6,708 bases of DNA. Origin: DATKIY01 sp035543875. GTDB lineage: Bacteria; Actinomycetota; Actinomycetes; JAHEKZ01. Made by a program: the position numbers and the translations under genes. Position 1 is the stretch's first letter; every line of letters begins with the position of its first letter. Below are positions 1 to 5,384 of this stretch, in pieces. Under the pieces are notes generated by a model, which saw only the letters and a program-made list of their open reading frames with translations, made no database searches and was not told the origin of the DNA. The DNA lies in contig DATKIY010000255.1 in the NCBI GenBank assembly GCA_035543875.1, forward strand, positions 1-6,708. Reading direction: 5' to 3'.

Positions 1-118
1 GGACTCTGGTGGCAAGCACCCAGTCGGACTGGCGGGGCCAGTCCGTAACGGCGGCCCACACGCGCGAAGGTGGGCTGTCTATGACGACGTCGACAGCCAA
101 GGTCGACAGCTGGCTCAT
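1..118 (-). CDS. SRPBCC-fold (polyketide cyclase/dehydrase-like) protein, N-terminal part
   Basis: Partial gene running off the left edge, with 39 codons visible. The ATG (116-118) overlaps the TGA of the upstream DivIVA-domain gene as ATGA, so translation is probably coupled. The visible protein begins MSQLSTLAVDVVIDSPPSRV and continues to WAAVTDWPRQSDWV. This is the typical first strand and helix of SRPBCC/START-like proteins: a hydrophobic beta strand, then a 'P..VW..VTDW....W' segment. Known members bind hydrophobic ligands in a deep cavity; many actinobacterial ones have no assigned substrate. No signal peptide is seen, so it is probably cytoplasmic. The family call rests only on the N-terminal pattern and no ligand can be given. 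The frame is open throughout and codon choice is GC-rich like the neighbours. Confidence 0.72.
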   Translation of the reverse strand, partial: MSQLSTLAVDVVIDSPPSRVWAAVTDWPRQSDWVLATRV

Positions 119-411
119 CGGGTCGTGCGGCCCGGGTCCCCACCTTGCAGCTGTCGGATCTGTGCGTCACGGGTTGCCAACTCCACGGACAGCCGATCGA
201 GGAGTCGATCAACCTCCGACATTCGGTACCCACGCAGCGCCAAAGGCAGACGAAGCGTTTCGACGTCTGACGCGACCAGCGCACGATCCTCGGGGAGGTC
301 GACAATGACATCGTCCAACTCATCCTCAGCCAGGCCATCGCCGCGCCCTAAGGCAAGCAACACCACGCCAAGCAAGACCGCAGAGACAACGAAGATCCAT
401 ACGATCCACAC
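115..411 (-). CDS. Short membrane-anchored DivIVA-domain protein
   Basis: A 98-residue protein if started at the GTG at 409-411, which has a good Shine-Dalgarno (GAGGTGG) 5 bases upstream. Residues 2-21 (WIVWIFVVSAVLLGVVLLAL) form one hydrophobic N-terminal helix. An acidic linker (about 26-42) follows. Residues 53-74 then contain the DivIVA signature 'LPLALRGYRMSEVDRLLDRL', with the start of a coiled coil up to about residue 89. Full DivIVA/Wag31 proteins are much longer; this is the truncated, membrane-tethered type, like mycobacterial Rv1209, which is also near folP2. DivIVA-type segments bind curved membrane or oligomerise at poles and septa, so a role near the cell envelope is inferred only. 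The open frame extends upstream to 498 but those residues do not look like protein of this family. The next gene overlaps its stop by 4 bp. Confidence 0.85.
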   Translation of the reverse strand: MWIVWIFVVSAVLLGVVLLALGRGDGLAEDELDDVIVDLPEDRALVASDVETLRLPLALRGYRMSEVDRLLDRLSVELATRDAQIRQLQGGDPGRTTR

Positions 412-416
412 GTGAA

Positions 417-423
417 CCACCTC
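417..423 (-). promoter_or_regulatory. Ribosome binding site that sets the DivIVA-domain gene start
   Basis: The minus strand reads GAGGTGG, 5 bases before the GTG at 411. It places the start directly before the hydrophobic helix and argues against the longer frame starting at 498. The 98-bp divergent gap to folP2 (412-509) holds no TAnnnT -10 element on either strand, so the promoters there could not be identified. Confidence 0.65.
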
Positions 424-509
424 TTCTGTCCGCTTGCCAGAACCAGCCCGTGATGATGGTGCCACGATCACACCACTGTCGCAGTCCAGCCACCCCACAG
501 GAATGACCT

Positions 510-1373
510 ATGTCCCTTCGCCTCCGACACCGCACGATCGAGCCGGACGAACCCCTTGTCATGGCCATCGTCAATCGAACCCCCGACTCGTTCTATGACA
601 AAGGAGCAAACTTCACCGAAGACAAAGCCCTCGAGGCGGTGAACCGAGCCATCGACGATGGAGCTGACATCATCGACATCGGTGGAGTCAAAGCTGGGCC
701 AGGTGATGAAGTTGACGCTGCAGAGGAGATCCGCCGCACAGCCCAATTCGTGAGTGACATTCGCGCAGCCCACGACGACATCATCATCAGCGTCGACACT
801 TGGCGCAGTGAAGTCGCCGAGGCGGCCTGTCTGGCGGGGGCCGACCTCGTCAACGACGCCTGGGGTGGTCATGACCCGGACCTGGCGGCCGTGGCCGCTT
901 CCCACCAGGTGGGATTGGTGTGTACACACACTGGAGGGGCAGCTCCCCGAACTCGACCGCACAGGGTCACTTACGAAGATGTCGTCGCAGACGTTGTCAC
1001 CTTCATCAATCAGGAGGTCGACCGTGTCATCACCGCTGGTGTTTCTCGCGACCAAATCCTGGTTGACCCAGGTCACGACTTCGGGAAGAACACCCGCCAC
1101 TCGTTGACGGTTACGCGTCGCCTCGACGAACTCGTCGCGCTGGGCTGGCCGGTGCTGGTCTCGTTGTCCAACAAAGACTTCGTCGGCGAGAGTATCGACC
1201 GACCGGTCGACGATCGCCTGATCGGGACGTTGGCGGCGACCGCGGTTAGTGCGTGGCTGGGAGCGCAGGTTTTTCGGGTGCATCAACCATCTGAGACGCG
1301 ACAAGTCGTTGCGATGGTTGCGGCGATTCGTGGACATGCTCCACCCGCCGTCGCACGTCGCGGGCTGGCTTAG
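510..1373 (+). CDS. folP2: FolP2-type dihydropteroate synthase paralogue
   Basis: A 287-residue TIM-barrel protein of the pterin-binding family. ATG 510 follows an AGGA-type ribosome site in CACAGGAATG. Dihydropteroate synthase joins the pterin pyrophosphate to p-aminobenzoate in folate synthesis. Recognisable elements are NRTPDSF (22-28), DIGGVKAGPG (56-65), SVDTW (94-98), VDPGHDFGK (185-193), SLSNKD (218-223) and FRVH (255-258). Canonical enzymes have NVTPDSF, DIGGESTRPG and S-R-K-S at the corresponding places, so the flexible pABA/sulfonamide loops are altered while the pterin-pocket Asp and Lys remain. The same changes occur in mycobacterial FolP2 (Rv1207), and the protein ends in the same RGLA. 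M. leprae FolP2 was reported not to replace a true folP. The gene is therefore probably a paralogue with another or reduced activity. It diverges from the DivIVA gene, and its last 128 bp overlap the exporter on the opposite strand. Confidence 0.9.
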   Translation: MSLRLRHRTIEPDEPLVMAIVNRTPDSFYDKGANFTEDKALEAVNRAIDDGADIIDIGGVKAGPGDEVDAAEEIRRTAQFVSDIRAAHDDIIISVDTWRSEVAEAACLAGADLVNDAWGGHDPDLAAVAASHQVGLVCTHTGGAAPRTRPHRVTYEDVVADVVTFINQEVDRVITAGVSRDQILVDPGHDFGKNTRHSLTVTRRLDELVALGWPVLVSLSNKDFVGESIDRPVDDRLIGTLAATAVSAWLGAQVFRVHQPSETRQVVAMVAAIRGHAPPAVARRGLA

Positions 1374-2640
1374 GCGTCCGAGAAAACACAAACCAAGTAG
1401 CAGCCAGGACCACGCTTGGGATTTGCCACAGAGCAATGGACAAGCCGACCGTGGTGGAGTCAGCCAGCTGACCAGCCAGGACTGCTACGGATGCTTGGCC
1501 ACCCATCAACCCCACCTGGGCCAACGCAAAGACCGGAGCGCGAACAGCTGGCCCCATCTCTCGAACCGCGACCACGTAAGTCAAGGCCCCCGGAGCGCTG
1601 ACAACGCCCAGCCCCAGATAACCCGCGAAACCCGACAGCAGGTTCGGGGCCATCACGAAAGAAAGGATGGCAACGGAGCCGCCGACGAACATCGTCAGCT
1701 CGGCAACTCGCAGCAAGTCCCGGCTCGCGAGGTGTCGAGGTAGCACCAAGCCGAGGAGAGCCGCCATTGCTGCCGATGACGCCGCTAGCGGTCCGGCAAG
1801 TCCCCCATGCGAGATCTCGGAACCGTAAACCACGACCAGGGCTTCGCCGGCCATGATCGTGCTTGCACCGACAATCGACAACAACACCGCTCGTCGCAGG
1901 ACCACCTGGCCGCGCAACGCAACCACGCCCGCCTTCACCAGCCGATGCGCTGACTCGCCCGTGTCTGCAAGCGGGGGTAGGTACGGAACGCCAATCAGAA
2001 GCAGTCCCGAAAACAAGAACGACGTTGCATTCAACACAATCGCCGCGTGGAAGCCAGCGAACGCCAGCGCCGCACCACCAATCAAAAATCCAACCATGAT
2101 GGCGGCCTGCTGAGTCGACTGGAACAACACAAGCGCGTCGTCGCGTGTTTCAGAGTCCGGTGCGTATTCAGGAACGGCCGCAGCGCGGGTTGCTTCGTAT
2201 ACCGACGTTGGCACTGACGCCAAGAAGACGAGCAGAAGTAGCGCAGCGGGCGGCAGCGGCAACAAGAGCATCAAGATGATGGCAGCGCGTAAGAAGTCAG
2301 CGCCAACGAGCAAGGTGCGCGGTGGGATGTGCGAGCAAAGTCCGACCAGCCACGGGGCAAACAGGTACGGCAGGTAGAGAGCAGCCAAACTGGTTGACGC
2401 CAACAAAGCCGAGTTCGTCTGCGAGTACAGCAGCGCTGCGATGCCAAGCAAACCGATCCAGTCACCGATCTCGCTGAGCATCTGCGAGATCCAAAACCGC
2501 CGGAGTGCTGGGTGTTGTCCGACAGCGCCGGCCTGACGCAACCGGGTCAGCGCAGCCATTTCGGACGTCCGACGATGGCGGCCTGACCTCGGCGCACGCC
2601 TACGCCGAGCCGTCGGCTGCTTGGGGCCGGTCGCGCTCAC
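1246..2640 (-). CDS. MFS-type multidrug/metabolite exporter
   Basis: A 464-residue polytopic membrane protein read from GTG 2640; ATG 2559 (437 residues) is an equally possible start, and neither has a clear ribosome site. After a very basic N-terminus (RRRRAPRSGRHRR, 12-24) comes the MFS helix-1 pattern 'LRRFWISQMLSEIGDWIGLLGIAALLY' (47-72). About ten to twelve hydrophobic helices follow to about residue 420. The pattern 'FLASVPTSVYEATRAAAVPEY' (139-159) matches the helix 4-5 region of MFS_3-type drug exporters. The usual loop 2-3 motif A (G-x-L-A-D-R-x-G-R-R) is reduced to LCSHIPPRTLL, so it is not a textbook drug/proton antiporter. A hydrophilic 40-residue tail lies entirely inside the overlap with folP2. 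The LOG gene ends 42 bp upstream on the same strand, so the two may share a transcript. The substrate cannot be inferred. Confidence 0.85.
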   Translation of the reverse strand: MSATGPKQPTARRRRAPRSGRHRRTSEMAALTRLRQAGAVGQHPALRRFWISQMLSEIGDWIGLLGIAALLYSQTNSALLASTSLAALYLPYLFAPWLVGLCSHIPPRTLLVGADFLRAAIILMLLLPLPPAALLLLVFLASVPTSVYEATRAAAVPEYAPDSETRDDALVLFQSTQQAAIMVGFLIGGAALAFAGFHAAIVLNATSFLFSGLLLIGVPYLPPLADTGESAHRLVKAGVVALRGQVVLRRAVLLSIVGASTIMAGEALVVVYGSEISHGGLAGPLAASSAAMAALLGLVLPRHLASRDLLRVAELTMFVGGSVAILSFVMAPNLLSGFAGYLGLGVVSAPGALTYVVAVREMGPAVRAPVFALAQVGLMGGQASVAVLAGQLADSTTVGLSIALWQIPSVVLAATWFVFSRTPKPARDVRRRVEHVHESPQPSQRLVASQMVDAPEKPALPATH

Positions 2641-2682
2641 TCGTGCGTTATCGGCATGAGCCGAAGGGGCCTGGAGTAGTGG

Positions 2683-3513
2683 CTAGATGCCCATCAGGGG
2701 CTTTCCGGCAGCCTTGCGCTCTGCCGCTTCCTTGGAGTGCAAAGCGTCCAATTCGTCCTTTCGCAGGGCCTCTCGATCGACGTCAGTCAGCTTGATCAAC
2801 TCGATCGCCTCGTCAACGTCGTCGGCGACCTGGAGTAGCTGAAGATCTTGTGGAGACGCCATCCCGTTAGCGATCACCGTGTCGGTGATCCAGTCGAGCA
2901 GCCCACCCCAGTAGGCCGACCCCAGCAAGACAATCGGGAACGCCGTGACCTTCTGGGTCTGGACCAAGGTCAGCGCCTCGAACAGCTCATCGAGCGTGCC
3001 AAACCCGCCAGGAAGGACCACGAACCCCCTCGCGTACTTCACGAACATCGTCTTCCTGGCGAAGAAGTAACGAAAGTTGACCCCGATGTCCACCCAGGGG
3101 TTGAGCCCCTGCTCAAACGGCAGCTCGATTCCGAGGCCAACAGAGACTCCTCCGGCCTCGCAGGCACCCTTGTTGGCCGCCTCCATGATTCCTGGCCCGC
3201 CACCCGTGATGACCGCGTATCCGGCCCGCGACAAGGCGCTGCCCAACGCGACGGCTTGCTCGTACTCTGGCGCGTCCCTGGCCGCTCTCGCGCTGCCGAA
3301 CACGCTCACCGCTGGCCCGAGCTCGGCCAAGGTCCCGAACCCCTCCACGAACTCCGACTGGATGCGCAACACCCGCCAGGGGTCGGTGTGGACCCAGTCT
3401 GAGGGTCCTCGCGAGTCCAACAACCGCTGGTCCGTGGTGCTCCGCTGTACCTGAGATCGCCGCAGCACAACCGGACCACGCAGCTTCTCGAGGGGATCTC
3501 CCGAAGTCGTCAT
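2683..3513 (-). CDS. LOG-family nucleoside-5'-monophosphate phosphoribohydrolase (TIGR00730)
   Basis: A 276-residue Rossmann-like protein. The family signature PGGFGTLDE is at 168-176, the phosphate loop GGGPGIMEAANKG at 104-116, and the conserved Arg-Lys of 'FFARKTMFVKYARGFVVLPG' at 153-154, so the expected catalytic residues (Arg153, Glu176) are present. Members of this type cleave N6-modified AMP to free cytokinin-like bases and ribose 5-phosphate in the cytoplasm. The M. tuberculosis orthologue (Rv1205, also next to dapE and folP2) makes cytokinins and is a proteasome target. The long, partly basic N-terminus (1-60) is typical of the actinobacterial type II form; whether this protein acts on cytokinin precursors is inferred. 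ATG 3513 has GAGG only one base upstream, too close to work, and a -10-like TAGCCT six bases before it, suggesting a leaderless mRNA. The exporter follows 42 bp downstream. Confidence 0.9.
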   Translation of the reverse strand: MTTSGDPLEKLRGPVVLRRSQVQRSTTDQRLLDSRGPSDWVHTDPWRVLRIQSEFVEGFGTLAELGPAVSVFGSARAARDAPEYEQAVALGSALSRAGYAVITGGGPGIMEAANKGACEAGGVSVGLGIELPFEQGLNPWVDIGVNFRYFFARKTMFVKYARGFVVLPGGFGTLDELFEALTLVQTQKVTAFPIVLLGSAYWGGLLDWITDTVIANGMASPQDLQLLQVADDVDEAIELIKLTDVDREALRKDELDALHSKEAAERKAAGKPLMGI

Positions 3514-3519
3514 ACCTCG

Positions 3520-3525
3520 AGGCTA
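3520..3525 (-). promoter_or_regulatory. Candidate -10 element of a leaderless LOG-gene promoter
   Basis: The minus strand has TAGCCT followed by exactly six bases (CGAGGT) and then the ATG. This fits the TAnnnT actinobacterial -10 pattern with transcription starting at or next to the start codon. No good -35 is seen. The same spacing occurs at dapD and dapE. Confidence 0.4.
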
Positions 3526-3560
3526 GTGCGGGAATGTTCACAAGCGGTGCCTGGTTAGAC

Positions 3561-3590
3561 TTGTTATTGAGAGTTCAAATACTGTAGATT
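3561..3590 (+). promoter_or_regulatory. Candidate sigma-A-type promoter of yceI
   Basis: TTGTTA (3561-3566) and TAGATT (3585-3590) are separated by 18 bases, in a stretch clearly richer in A+T than its surroundings. A palindrome lies in the spacer and a second just after the -10, as expected for a repressed promoter. The leader to ATG 3672 is about 75 bases. Confidence 0.45.
3567..3578. promoter_or_regulatory. Palindromic operator candidate 1 (TTGA-N4-TCAA)
   Basis: TTGAGAGTTCAA is a perfect 4+4 inverted repeat between the presumed -35 and -10 of yceI. Its form suits a dimeric winged-helix regulator such as a MarR-family protein, a family often found beside yceI in actinobacteria. No regulator gene lies in this window, so the binding protein is inferred only. 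Confidence 0.4.
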
Positions 3591-3596
3591 GAATAA

Positions 3597-3608
3597 CTGA
3601 GAGATCAA
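3597..3608. promoter_or_regulatory. Palindromic operator candidate 2
   Basis: CTGAGAGATCAA repeats the first site exactly 30 bp downstream; TGAGAG, TCAAA and nearly all positions between agree (11 of 12 from 3568 and 3598). Its half sites are TGA/TCA. It lies just after the -10, where a bound protein would block the start of transcription. Thirty base pairs is close to three helical turns, so two dimers would sit on nearly the same face. Confidence 0.38.
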
Positions 3609-3671
3609 AGACTTCCCATCCAACAGGTTCAACGTCCAGATCACCCGCCCACGGAACACAGAGGAAACCTC

Positions 3672-4238
3672 ATGACCACCACCACGATCGAGACCACACT
3701 GAACCAAACCACTGGCACCTGGGCCATCGACCCAAGTCACACCAGGCTGGGCTTTTCTGCCAAGCACGCGATGGTGACCACAGTGCGCGGTCAGTTCAAC
3801 GACTTTGAAGGTTCACTCACACTCGACGGGAGCCACCCTGCCGGTTCCGCAGCGGCGCTCCGCGTCCAGACAGCCAGTTTCAGTACGGGAAATGAAGATC
3901 GCGACAACCACGTACGCGGCGGCGACTTCCTCGACGTCGAGGCCTACCCGGAAATGACGTTTGCCAGCACCGGCATCCGCCACCTTCGTGACGATGCGTT
4001 CGTTGTCGATGGCGACCTAACGATCCGTGGCGAGACACGTCCGGTCGAGCTGAAGGTTGAGCTCGAAGGCGTCAGCAAGGACCCATTCGGTAACGACCGA
4101 ATCGGCTTCTCGGGCGAGACGGTCATCAGCCGCAAAGACTTTGGATTGACCTGGAACGTCGCGCTGGAGGCTGGCGGCGTTCTCGTCAGCGACAAGGTCA
4201 AGATCACACTCGACGTGTCTGCGGTCAAGCAGGCTTAA
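3672..4238 (+). CDS. YceI-family polyisoprenoid-binding (lipocalin-like) protein
   Basis: A 188-residue protein, the usual size for the cytoplasmic YceI type. A ribosome site AGAGGA (3660-3665) lies six bases before the ATG. The family signature starts at 'GTWAIDPSHTRLGFSAKHAM' (15-34), then 'VRGQFNDFEGSLTL' (38-51), 'RDNHVRGGDFLDVEAYPEM' (77-95), 'GDLTIRGETRPVELKVE' (114-130) and the closing 'GLTWNVALEAGGVLVSDKVK' (158-177). YceI proteins form an eight-stranded antiparallel barrel that holds a polyisoprenoid or similar lipid. There is no signal peptide, unlike the periplasmic E. coli protein; a polar Thr-rich N-terminus (2-14) is present instead. It is transcribed alone, divergent from the LOG gene and convergent with dapE, with a strong hairpin after its stop. 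Its own promoter with paired operators suggests stress- or ligand-controlled expression. Confidence 0.93.
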   Translation: MTTTTIETTLNQTTGTWAIDPSHTRLGFSAKHAMVTTVRGQFNDFEGSLTLDGSHPAGSAAALRVQTASFSTGNEDRDNHVRGGDFLDVEAYPEMTFASTGIRHLRDDAFVVDGDLTIRGETRPVELKVELEGVSKDPFGNDRIGFSGETVISRKDFGLTWNVALEAGGVLVSDKVKITLDVSAVKQA

Positions 4239-4247
4239 GTCAGACCC

Positions 4248-4288
4248 GCGTCAAGGCGGAGCACCCATGCGGTGTTCCGCCTTGACGC
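4248..4288. terminator. Strong hairpin between convergent yceI and dapE, likely bidirectional terminator
   Basis: The outer arms GCGTCAAGGCGGA and TCCGCCTTGACGC are perfectly complementary and continue inward to an 18-bp stem (one G-T pair on the plus strand) closed by a 5-base loop, CATGC. It begins 10 bases after the yceI stop and ends 12 bases from the dapE stop. No run of T follows on either strand, which fits the U-less terminators common in high-GC actinobacteria. Confidence 0.8.
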
Positions 4289-4299
4289 ATCGGTCCGGG

Positions 4300-5367
4300 T
4301 CATTGGTCGGTGGCTAGCCAGCTGGACAGCCGGGCCTCACACTGAAGAATCTGCTGCGCGGACACCCACTCCCCTTGCGTATGAGCCACGTGGGGATCAC
4401 CTGGGCCATAGTTCACAGCGGGGATCCCGAGGCTGCTGAACAGAGCGACATCGGTCCACCCGAACTTGGCTCGTGGCTCACCCCCAACAGCGGTCACGAA
4501 CGTCGCCACCGTTGGATCGTCAAGTCCTGGACGAGCGCCGGGAGCCGAATCGGTAACTGTCACCTGAAACCCGTCAAATACTTCGCGCAGGTGAAGCTCG
4601 GCCTGCTTTTCGCTGCGGTCCGGCGCAAATCGGTAGTTCACGGTGACTACACACGCATCGGGTAGCACGTTCCCGGCAACTCCCCCTCGGATACCCACCG
4701 CGTTGAGTCCCTCTCGATACTGCAAACCGTCGACAGTAGGCCGGCGTGGTTGGTAGTCGCGCAGCCGATCAATCACGACACCTGCAGCATGGATGGCGTT
4801 CTCACCCATCCAGGAACGCGCACTGTGTGCGCGCGCACCGGGAACTGTGACATCAATTCGCATGGTTCCCTGACAGCCGCCTTCTATGACGGCGTCCGTT
4901 GGTTCCAACAGCACGGCGAAGTCGGCGGCCAACAGTTCCGGTTGCGTTCGGCGAAGTCGAAGCAGCCCATTTCGCTCGGCTTCTACTTCCTCACCGTCGT
5001 AGAAGACATACGTCAGGTCATTCTTGGGGTTCGAAATTCCCGCCGCCAGGCGCAACATCACGGCAACTCCACTCTTCATGTCGGCTGAGCCAAGCCCGAA
5101 GATGGTGTCACCAACCCGACGTGATGGATGATTTTCGGCTGGCGGCACGGTGTCCAGATGACCGGCTAGTGCAACCCGTTGGGGGCGGTTTTGTTGGGTC
5201 CGAGCAACTACGGCGTCCGCGTTGCGCTCCACGACTAGGTGAGGGATCGACTTCAAGGCTGCCTCAACCGCATCGGCTAGCTTCGTTTCGTGTCCACTTT
5301 CTGAGTACACGTCAACAAGATCGGCGGTTAACGCCGCGGCGTCCTGGGTCAAATCGAGCATGGTCAC
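4300..5367 (-). CDS. dapE: Succinyl-diaminopimelate desuccinylase
   Basis: A 355-residue M20-family metallohydrolase that hydrolyses N-succinyl-LL-diaminopimelate to succinate and LL-diaminopimelate in lysine and peptidoglycan precursor synthesis. Metal-site residues are visible: H70 and the adjacent catalytic D72 (AGHLDTVPP), D96 (GLGSADMKSG), the E127-E128 pair (YDGEEVEAERNGL), E155 (LLEPTD) and H329 (HVAHTQGEW). The dimerisation region lies around 168-280. The length fits the actinobacterial form. GTG 5367 is preferred because a TACGTT -10 lies exactly six bases upstream, giving a leaderless message; ATG 5361, two codons in, is the alternative and has no ribosome site. The frame stays open upstream to 5448, but that part lies within dapD and has no family features. 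It is divergent from dapD (17 bp between start codons), which catalyses an earlier step of the same pathway. Confidence 0.93.
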   Translation of the reverse strand: MTMLDLTQDAAALTADLVDVYSESGHETKLADAVEAALKSIPHLVVERNADAVVARTQQNRPQRVALAGHLDTVPPAENHPSRRVGDTIFGLGSADMKSGVAVMLRLAAGISNPKNDLTYVFYDGEEVEAERNGLLRLRRTQPELLAADFAVLLEPTDAVIEGGCQGTMRIDVTVPGARAHSARSWMGENAIHAAGVVIDRLRDYQPRRPTVDGLQYREGLNAVGIRGGVAGNVLPDACVVTVNYRFAPDRSEKQAELHLREVFDGFQVTVTDSAPGARPGLDDPTVATFVTAVGGEPRAKFGWTDVALFSSLGIPAVNYGPGDPHVAHTQGEWVSAQQILQCEARLSSWLATDQ

Positions 5368-5372
5368 GTCGG

Positions 5373-5378
5373 TAACGT
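5373..5378 (+). promoter_or_regulatory. Candidate -10 element of leaderless dapD promoter
   Basis: TAACGT followed by six bases (AGCGGC) and GTG 5385. No ribosome site precedes the GTG. A matching -35 is not evident; any such element would lie inside the dapE coding region. Confidence 0.5.
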
Positions 5379-5379
5379 A
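5374..5379 (-). promoter_or_regulatory. Candidate -10 element of leaderless dapE promoter
   Basis: The minus strand has TACGTT followed by six bases (ACCGAC) and GTG 5367. It overlaps the dapD -10 element by five bases, so RNA polymerase could engage only one of the two promoters at a time. Confidence 0.48.
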
Positions 5380-5384
5380 GCGGC

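Noticed and set aside
25..45. Inverted repeat CGGACTGGC / GCCAGTCCG with 3-base loop
   Set aside because: It lies inside the SRPBCC coding region, where the codons for the conserved DW...W segment produce it; no sign of a regulatory role.
412..498. Longer N-terminus of the DivIVA-domain protein
   Set aside because: The internal GTG has a good ribosome site and puts the membrane helix at the N-terminus; the extension has neither support.
468..1436. Long open frame (322 codons) on the minus strand across folP2
   Set aside because: It is antisense to the clearly recognisable FolP2, has no recognisable domain or ribosome site, and reflects GC-rich codon structure.
1249..1743. 164-codon plus-strand open frame opposite the exporter
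   Set aside because: No ribosome site or family pattern; the minus strand encodes the hydrophobic membrane helices there.
2561..2572. Perfect 12-bp palindrome TCGGACGTCCGA just upstream of the alternative exporter ATG
   Set aside because: Within coding sequence if GTG 2640 is the start, and a single 12-bp GC-rich palindrome can occur by chance; no second copy seen.
2848..3402. 184-codon plus-strand open frame within the LOG gene
   Set aside because: Its composition is rich in Arg, Pro and His and it lies opposite a complete family member with conserved motifs; a shadow frame.
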